Assembly (NCBI GenBank): GCA_023664955.1
Contig: JAMPEV010000001.1
Span: 750,962 to 814,961, forward strand
Source: Duncaniella sp.
GTDB taxonomy: Bacteria > Bacteroidota > Bacteroidia > Bacteroidales > Muribaculaceae
DNA length: 64,000 nucleotides
Reading direction: 5' to 3'
Both the position numbers and the translations under genes were made by a program. Under the pieces are notes generated by a model. It did not search any database, was not told the DNA's origin, and saw nothing but the letters and a program-made list of their open reading frames with translations. Below are positions 58,702-64,000 of the stretch, one piece after another. Positions within the stretch are counted from its first letter, which is position 1. Every line of letters starts with the position of its first letter.

Positions 58702-60336
58702 TTAGCGGTCAATATCGGGCACAATATAGTCAAGCGAACCTCCGATGGTGATAAGGTCAGCAATCTTCTGCCCTTCAGTGATATGGTCGACTACTGCTGC
58801 CGCTGGCAGACACGGTGCTACTATCTTCAAGCGGTAAGGCATTGTACCACCATCGCTCTCAAGATAGATACCGAAAGTACCACGGCAACCCTCTACGGTC
58901 TTAAACCAATGACCCACAGGAAGCTTAAGCACCTTTGGCACCTTGACGCAATATTCTCCTTCTGGGATATTGTTGATGAGTTGCTCTATGATATGCGCAC
59001 TCTGCTTCATCTCCTCGATACGTACTTTGAAGCGGGCCATTGAGTCGCCTTCGGTGCGAACCACTTCTTGAAAATCAAGTTCTGAGTAAATGCTATAGGG
59101 ATTCACCTTGCGCACGTCACAAGCCCAGCCCGAACCGCGTCCGTTAGGGCCGGTGACCGACCATGAGATAGCATCCTTGAGCGAAAGTACTCCGACGTTC
59201 TCCATACGGTTCTTTGCTATCACATTGCCTGTGAAAATCTTATTGTATTCAGCGATATTCTTTGGAATAACATCAAGGAGGGCTTGAACATCCTTCACGA
59301 AGTCAGGATGTAGATCCTGCATCACGCCGCCTATGCAATCATAGTTGAACGTCATACGGGCCCCGCAGGTGCGTTCCATGATGTCGAGAATCTGCTCACG
59401 CACACGCAGGGTGTAGAACAACATTGTTGTGGCACCAAGGTCCATGCAATATGTTCCGATGAACAGACAGTGCGAAGCAATACGTGACAGCTCGTCCATG
59501 AGCACACGGATTACCTGCGCACGACGTGAAATCTGAATCCCGGCGGCTTCCTCAATCGCCATGCAGAGGCAGTGGTGGTAAGGGTGGGCCGAGAAATAAT
59601 CAAGACGATCCATGAAATGGAGTGTCTGCGCATAAGTGTCCTTTTCGCAGATTTTCTCAACGCCGCGGTGGATATATCCCAAATATATATCAATTTTCTT
59701 GATAATTTCACCGTCTACAGCGGTACGGAAACGAAGGACGCCGTGGGTTGCAGGGTGCTGCGGACCGATATTTACCACGAAATCATCCTTTCCGAAGATG
59801 CGACGTTCCTTCTTAACCACTTTGCCGTCAGGCTCTTCAATCCACTCGTCGGTAAAGTCTGTCTGACGTTCATTTTCTATTGATACGGGATTGACATTAG
59901 GATCATCATTATAATCCTTGCGCAATGGATAGCCTACCCAGTCAATATTTAGGAACAGGCGGCGCATATCCGGATTATTGATGAAAATGATTCCGAAGAA
60001 ATCATACACCTCACGTTCAAACACTGTGGCAATTGCCCAAAGGTCGTGGATAGAATGTATCATCGGCTGCTGGCGCTCGCCTGTTGCCATAACCTTCACT
60101 GAGATATGGGTGTTGTGCTTTGTGGAATCGAGGTAATAGATACACCCCATCCCCTTTTCCTGCCAGTCCATGCCGACGATGGTGACGAGAAAATCATACG
60201 CAAGTTCTTCGTCATCGCGCAATGTTTTCGCGAGGTCATGCCACTGAGCGCCGGGGATGTTCACCCTCATGATGCTATCCTCTTCAAATGTGGCATCGGG
60301 AAACAGCTTGGAAATCTTTTCCTGGATGTTGGACAT
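58702..60336 (-). CDS. nuoCD: Fused NADH-quinone oxidoreductase subunits C and D
   Basis: 544 residues. N-terminal NuoC (about 1-150, VYDFFGIIFINNPDMRRLFLNIDWVGYPLRKDY) joined to NuoD (about 185-544) with NIGPQHPATHGVLRF, IGYIHRG-type YLGYIHRGVEK, and C-terminal DYIVPDIDR. The fusion is common in Bacteroidota. NuoD holds the quinone-site Tyr/His region. 65 bp after nuoB. Confidence 0.96.
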   Translation of the reverse strand: MSNIQEKISKLFPDATFEEDSIMRVNIPGAQWHDLAKTLRDDEELAYDFLVTIVGMDWQEKGMGCIYYLDSTKHNTHISVKVMATGERQQPMIHSIHDLWAIATVFEREVYDFFGIIFINNPDMRRLFLNIDWVGYPLRKDYNDDPNVNPVSIENERQTDFTDEWIEEPDGKVVKKERRIFGKDDFVVNIGPQHPATHGVLRFRTAVDGEIIKKIDIYLGYIHRGVEKICEKDTYAQTLHFMDRLDYFSAHPYHHCLCMAIEEAAGIQISRRAQVIRVLMDELSRIASHCLFIGTYCMDLGATTMLFYTLRVREQILDIMERTCGARMTFNYDCIGGVMQDLHPDFVKDVQALLDVIPKNIAEYNKIFTGNVIAKNRMENVGVLSLKDAISWSVTGPNGRGSGWACDVRKVNPYSIYSELDFQEVVRTEGDSMARFKVRIEEMKQSAHIIEQLINNIPEGEYCVKVPKVLKLPVGHWFKTVEGCRGTFGIYLESDGGTMPYRLKIVAPCLPAAAVVDHITEGQKIADLITIGGSLDYIVPDIDR

Positions 60337-60400
60337 TACTTATATAATAATGTGGTTATTTATCAACTTTTTTTGAACTGAATCAAGTTTCCCGGTCAGT

Positions 60401-60997
60401 TTATTCTACCGGATGCGCCTTGAGGAACTCAGCCTGCTTCTCCTGGCGGTTAACGCCGCCGAAGAACTTCTCAACCTTAATCTTGCGTGAGAGCTGCATA
60501 ATTCCGTAAATCATCGCTTCGGGACGGGGAGGACAGCCCGGGATGAAAACATCAACAGGCACAATATCCTCGATACCCATTGCCACGTGATAGCTCTTCT
60601 TGAACGGACCGCCGGAAATCGCACAGCTTCCGCATGCTATCACATATTTAGGCTCTGCAAGCTGGTCGTATAGACGGCGGAACACGGGCACCATGCGGTG
60701 AACGATGGTGCCTGCCACCATCATGAAGTCGGCCTGGCGTGGCGAGGCGCGTGCTACTTCCCAGCCAAAGCGCGCCATATCGTAACGGGCCGCGCCGAGC
60801 GACACAAACTCGATGCCGCAGCAACTGGTGGCGAAGGTGAGTGGCCAGAGTGAGTTAGACCGCCCCCAGTTGATTAGTTTGTCAAGAGAACCAACGATCA
60901 CGTTCGTTCCGTTGTCCTGTAGTTCCTTGACGAGTTTTTCTATATACTCATTGTCCTTCCATGCCTCATAGGGCATACCCTGAGCAGTTACTTCCAT
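60401..60997 (-). CDS. nuoB: NADH-quinone oxidoreductase subunit B
   Basis: 198 residues. Holds cluster N2: two adjacent Cys in TFATSCCGIEF, one in VIACGSCAISGG and one in FIPGCPPRPEA. It starts inside the last codons of nuoA (10-nt overlap). Confidence 0.97.
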   Translation of the reverse strand: MEVTAQGMPYEAWKDNEYIEKLVKELQDNGTNVIVGSLDKLINWGRSNSLWPLTFATSCCGIEFVSLGAARYDMARFGWEVARASPRQADFMMVAGTIVHRMVPVFRRLYDQLAEPKYVIACGSCAISGGPFKKSYHVAMGIEDIVPVDVFIPGCPPRPEAMIYGIMQLSRKIKVEKFFGGVNRQEKQAEFLKAHPVE

Positions 60998-61389
60998 TCA
61001 AGCGCTCCTTTCCGCCAGGCGTATACAAGGCCCAGCACTATGATTCCAAAAAATATTGCAATGGCGGTCAAACCCGATGCCCCCAACTCATGAACTCTTA
61101 CCGCCCATGGATAGAGGAACACTGTTTCGACGTCAAACATCAGGAAGAGGATGGCAAAAAGATAATATCCCACCTTAAACTGAGCCATTGACTCGCCTCG
61201 GGTTGGGATACCACATTCATAAGCCTCGCCTTTCTGAGGATTAAAGGAGCGCGGGGAGATAAGCCCGGCTAACCAAAGTGCAACTGCAACCAGTGCGACA
61301 CCCGTCAAGAGCGCCACCACTGCTAAGGTCGCATTTTGAATTGCTAATGCTATCATATTTGTTAATTCAATTTTTCCAAAGCTAATCAC
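60988..61389 (-). CDS. nuoA: NADH-quinone oxidoreductase subunit A
   Basis: 133 residues; an internal ATG at 61356 could be the real start (122 residues). Three helices. The loop GEAYECGIPTRGESMAQFKVGYYLFAILFLMFDVE contains the conserved Cys of the A/D switch. It is the first gene of the 18-gene cluster. Confidence 0.95.
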   Translation of the reverse strand: MISFGKIELTNMIALAIQNATLAVVALLTGVALVAVALWLAGLISPRSFNPQKGEAYECGIPTRGESMAQFKVGYYLFAILFLMFDVETVFLYPWAVRVHELGASGLTAIAIFFGIIVLGLVYAWRKGALEWK

Positions 61390-61453
61390 CTACACATCAG
61401 TGTATTACTTCCAATGCAAGCATTATTAAAAATTTCGGTCATGATTCGCAGTG

Positions 61454-61482
61454 CAAATATACGTAATTTTTTCTAAATCAAA
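61454..61482 (-). promoter_or_regulatory. Possible promoter of the nuo-atp cluster
   Basis: TATATTTG on the minus strand (61461-61454) and TTTG (61482-61479), but only 17 nt apart, shorter than the usual 19-20. It would give a leader of about 60 nt before nuoA. It is the only candidate found upstream of the whole cluster. Confidence 0.45.
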
Positions 61483-61555
61483 ACTAAAAATTTTTATGCT
61501 TTTCGACATCTCTTTGATTTTTTGTACAACTTTTTAGAGTGTGTCATTTTTTATC

Positions 61556-61563
61556 TAATTTTG
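61556..61563 (+). promoter_or_regulatory. -7 box of the bioA-bioF operon
   Basis: TAATTTTG at 61556-61563; TTTT lies 20 nt upstream in place of TTTG. Predicted start near 61567, leader about 27 nt. Confidence 0.55.
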
Positions 61564-61593
61564 CATTCCGTAACAACGACGTAAACTAATCCA

Positions 61594-62874
61594 ATGGAAA
61601 AGGAATTTTTACACGATAATTTCGACCGCGACCACCTGTGGCATCCTTATACATCCACCATCAATCCCCTCCCAACCTATAAAGTGGAGTCGGCCGATGG
61701 GGTGCGGATCCGGCTCGCCGACGGCACGGAGCTGATTGACGGCATGTCGTCATGGTGGGCCGCAATCCATGGCTATAATAATACGGAAATCAATGCCGCG
61801 GCTTATGCCCAAATTTCCAAAATGAGCCACGTGATGTTTGGCGGCCTTACCCACGAGCCCGCAATCGAACTTGGGAAGTTGCTTCTCGCCATGGCTCCCC
61901 CCTCAATGAATAATATTTTCTTTGCCGATTCCGGCTCTGTGGCTGTAGAAGTAGCAATGAAAATGGCCGTCCAAGCATCTGTTTCCCGTTCGGGCGATCA
62001 CCGCAAGACAAATTTTGCAACAATTCTAAACGGTTATCACGGCGACACTTGGAATGCCATGAGCGTGTGCGATCCCGTCACCGGTATGCATGGAGCTTTC
62101 GGCACTGCCCTCCCGGTGAGATTTTTCGCACCAGCCCCAAAGGTTAAGTTTCACCAAAAATGGAATCCTGAGGACATCAAGCCTCTAGAAAAAATCATAT
62201 GCGAACACAAAGACGAGCTTGCCGCCCTCATTCTCGAACCGATTGTGCAGGGTGCAGGTGGTATGCGTTTTTACCATCCGCAATATCTACGTGAAGCACG
62301 CCGCCTTTGCGACGAAAACGGCATTTATCTGATTTTTGACGAAATAGCATCGGGCTTCTGGCGCACAGGAAAGAAATTCGCCTGGGAACACGCCGGAGTC
62401 GAACCCGACATAATGTGTATTGGCAAAGGTCTGACAGCAGGATACCTCACCATGAGCGCTGTTCTCACCACCAAAGAAGTAGCCGACACCATCTCCAAGG
62501 GGGAGGCAGGAGTGATGATGCATGGTCCCACATTCATGGGCAATCCCCTCGCTTGCACAATTGCCATAGCCTCAATAAAACTGCTTGAAAGCCAGGATAT
62601 GGCTTCACGCATTGCCCACATTGAAAGTGAAATCAAGCGACACATCGCTCCGGCTGCTCTGCTTCCGCAAGTAAAGGAGGTGAGAGTCCTTGGCACTATC
62701 GGCGTGATTGAAATGAAAGAGCCTGTAAATGTGGGTGAATTTCAAAAGAAGTGTGTGGCTCGTGGCATCTGGGTGCGTCCTTTCGGCAGGAATGTATACG
62801 TGATGCCACCTTATATCATTAACGACGAAGATCTTAAAACGCTCATCCTACAGATGATTGAATGTTTAAAATGA
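61594..62874 (+). CDS. bioA: Adenosylmethionine-8-amino-7-oxononanoate aminotransferase
   Basis: 426 residues. PLP enzyme of biotin synthesis. It transfers the amino group of S-adenosylmethionine to KAPA, giving [12 protein letters not shown] near the start is diagnostic; [11 protein letters not shown] and the PLP region [17 protein letters not shown] followed by the Lys in IGKGLTAGY are in place. It overlaps bioF by 4 nt (ATGA). Confidence 0.96.
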   Translation: MEKEFLHDNFDRDHLWHPYTSTINPLPTYKVESADGVRIRLADGTELIDGMSSWWAAIHGYNNTEINAAAYAQISKMSHVMFGGLTHEPAIELGKLLLAMAPPSMNNIFFADSGSVAVEVAMKMAVQASVSRSGDHRKTNFATILNGYHGDTWNAMSVCDPVTGMHGAFGTALPVRFFAPAPKVKFHQKWNPEDIKPLEKIICEHKDELAALILEPIVQGAGGMRFYHPQYLREARRLCDENGIYLIFDEIASGFWRTGKKFAWEHAGVEPDIMCIGKGLTAGYLTMSAVLTTKEVADTISKGEAGVMMHGPTFMGNPLACTIAIASIKLLESQDMASRIAHIESEIKRHIAPAALLPQVKEVRVLGTIGVIEMKEPVNVGEFQKKCVARGIWVRPFGRNVYVMPPYIINDEDLKTLILQMIECLK

Positions 62875-64000
62875 GCAGTTTCGCAGAAATAACCCACGCT
62901 CTCCGCTCTTCCGGGAATTTTAGGAGTATTCCAAGCGGTGATAACGCTCAGGCCGGCCTTATCGATTTATCATCAAACGATTATCTCGGACTTGCCTCCT
63001 TGCATGAGCTTCAGGAGAAATTCTTCGCTGACCGTCAGAATCGACAAATCCCCATGACCTCCTCAGCAGCTCGGCTTCTTGCGGGCGTGCAACGCGAATA
63101 CCTGGATTTGGAGCATTTTCTCAAGGACCTTTACAATCGGCCCGCCCTGCTGTTTAACAGCGGTTATCATGCCAACACCGGACTCATTTCCGCTCTTGCC
63201 CAAGCGGGAAAATCGCTAATCGTGGCCGACAAACTGATTCATGCAAGCATCATCGATGGCATAACTCTCTCAAAGTCCGACTTTTCACGTTTCCGCCACA
63301 ATGACTTCAACCATCTTGAACGAATTCTTGCAAAGGATGCCTCGAAGTATGAAAGGGTGATAATTGTCGTGGAAAGCTTATATAGCATGGATGGCGACAG
63401 GGCTGACATAGAATCACTTATCGATATCAAAAAGCGGTATCCCAACTCATTGCTGTACGTTGACGAAGCCCACGCCTTCGGTGTGGAAGGTCCACGGGGT
63501 CTCGGTATATGTCAGGGATCAGCGAATTTCGACATGGTTGACGTTGTTGTTGGAACTTTCGGCAAGGCCTGTGCTTCAATGGGAGCATTTGCTGCTGTGT
63601 CACAAGAAATTAAGGAATATATAATCAACCGCGCCCGCAGTTTTATATTCTCAACCGCCATCCCCCCCTTGACAGCGGCATGGACCCGCTACATGATTGA
63701 AACTTTCATCCCTATGGATAATCGCCGGAATCATCTGCGCCAATTAGGCTACAAGCTAAAGTCGATTCTACAACCATTGTCACCCCGATTCCCTATCACC
63801 GCAAGCCATATCCAGCCCCTTGTAATAGGTGATGCTCTGCGCACCGTTGATATTTCCAATAAGCTTAGAGAGGAAGGATTCAAAGTGCTACCAATCCGCA
63901 CCCCCACCGTGCCACCCGGCACTGAACGTCTCCGCATTAGTCTTAATGCTTCTCTTTCGCTCGACGATATTGACCGTTTCGGTGTAGCGTTAAAAGTGTG
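62871..64000 (+). CDS. bioF: 8-amino-7-oxononanoate synthase (3' end cut by the window edge)
   Basis: 376 codons are open from ATG 62871 to the right edge. PLP enzyme that joins pimeloyl-CoA/ACP with alanine, the step before Bio[12 protein letters not shown], the His in LIHASIIDG, the Asp/His in [14 protein letters not shown] and the PLP Lys in [13 protein letters not shown] are present. Near the family's full length (about 380-390), so only a few residues are missing. The 4-nt overlap with bioA implies translational coupling. Reverse gene order to the pathway. Confidence 0.95.
   Translation, partial: MSSFAEITHALRSSGNFRSIPSGDNAQAGLIDLSSNDYLGLASLHELQEKFFADRQNRQIPMTSSAARLLAGVQREYLDLEHFLKDLYNRPALLFNSGYHANTGLISALAQAGKSLIVADKLIHASIIDGITLSKSDFSRFRHNDFNHLERILAKDASKYERVIIVVESLYSMDGDRADIESLIDIKKRYPNSLLYVDEAHAFGVEGPRGLGICQGSANFDMVDVVVGTFGKACASMGAFAAVSQEIKEYIINRARSFIFSTAIPPLTAAWTRYMIETFIPMDNRRNHLRQLGYKLKSILQPLSPRFPITASHIQPLVIGDALRTVDISNKLREEGFKVLPIRTPTVPPGTERLRISLNASLSLDDIDRFGVALKV

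Noticed and set aside
61390..61593. Looked for an additional gene between nuoA and bioA
   Set aside because: AT-rich divergent promoter region without any coding frame.

Overview
The window looks like a chromosomal segment of a gut Bacteroidales bacterium, most likely Muribaculaceae (inferred from gene content, not from a marker gene). Reasons: Mfa1-type fimbrillin with DUF3575 and DUF3868 partners, DUF3078, DUF4491, DUF4493/PCMD and DUF4836-like proteins, a fused NuoCD without NuoE/F/G, and promoters of the Bacteroidota type (TTTG, 19-20 nt, TAnnTTTG) with few Shine-Dalgarno sites. No tRNA, rRNA, CRISPR array, prophage or intact insertion sequence was seen.

Layout. 1-4250 (minus): fimbrial operon, DUF3575 then DUF3868/OmpA/TPR then an Mfa1-like fimbrillin running off the left edge. 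Its promoter abuts an 11-C homopolymer, and REP-like palindromes lie inside and beside the operon. 4.6-15.5 kb (plus): hpt, adk, xseB, an M13 lipoprotein peptidase, a 55-residue membrane protein, several envelope proteins, a FadL-type porin and a RecD2-like helicase. 15.6-25.6 kb (plus): an outer-membrane receptor remnant, a membrane-anchored pseudokinase, a GNAT-like protein, a glycosyltransferase, a second gene remnant, a lipoprotein-ABC ATPase-permease operon and a GH3 glycosidase. 25.6-32.9 kb (minus): yifB/comM, metH, ribF and a HAD hydrolase. 32.9-40.2 kb (mostly plus): pyrG, yidC, a tiny Pro/Gly-rich lipoprotein and pckA. Between the last two, on the minus strand, lie a small HTH gene and an apparently unannotated structured RNA with a 5' H-type pseudoknot. 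40.3-43.8 kb (minus): a DUF4493/PCMD lipoprotein and murI. 43.9-61.4 kb (minus): an 18-gene respiratory cluster. 61.6-64 kb (plus): bioA and bioF (cut by the right edge).

The most striking feature is the respiratory cluster. The transcription order is nuoA-nuoB-nuoCD-nuoH-[atpD-atpC-atpB-atpE-atpF-atpH-atpA-atpG]-nuoI-nuoJ-nuoK-nuoL-nuoM-nuoN. The whole F1Fo ATP synthase gene set sits inside the complex I gene set, all on one strand, with short gaps and no recognisable internal promoter at either junction. One transcript could therefore set the ratio of the proton-pumping dehydrogenase to ATP synthase. The complex I is the 11-subunit form without the NADH module, and NuoI carries an unusual Ala/Lys-rich tail. 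The second main find is the structured RNA at 37921-38144, with its own consensus promoter and a possible terminator.
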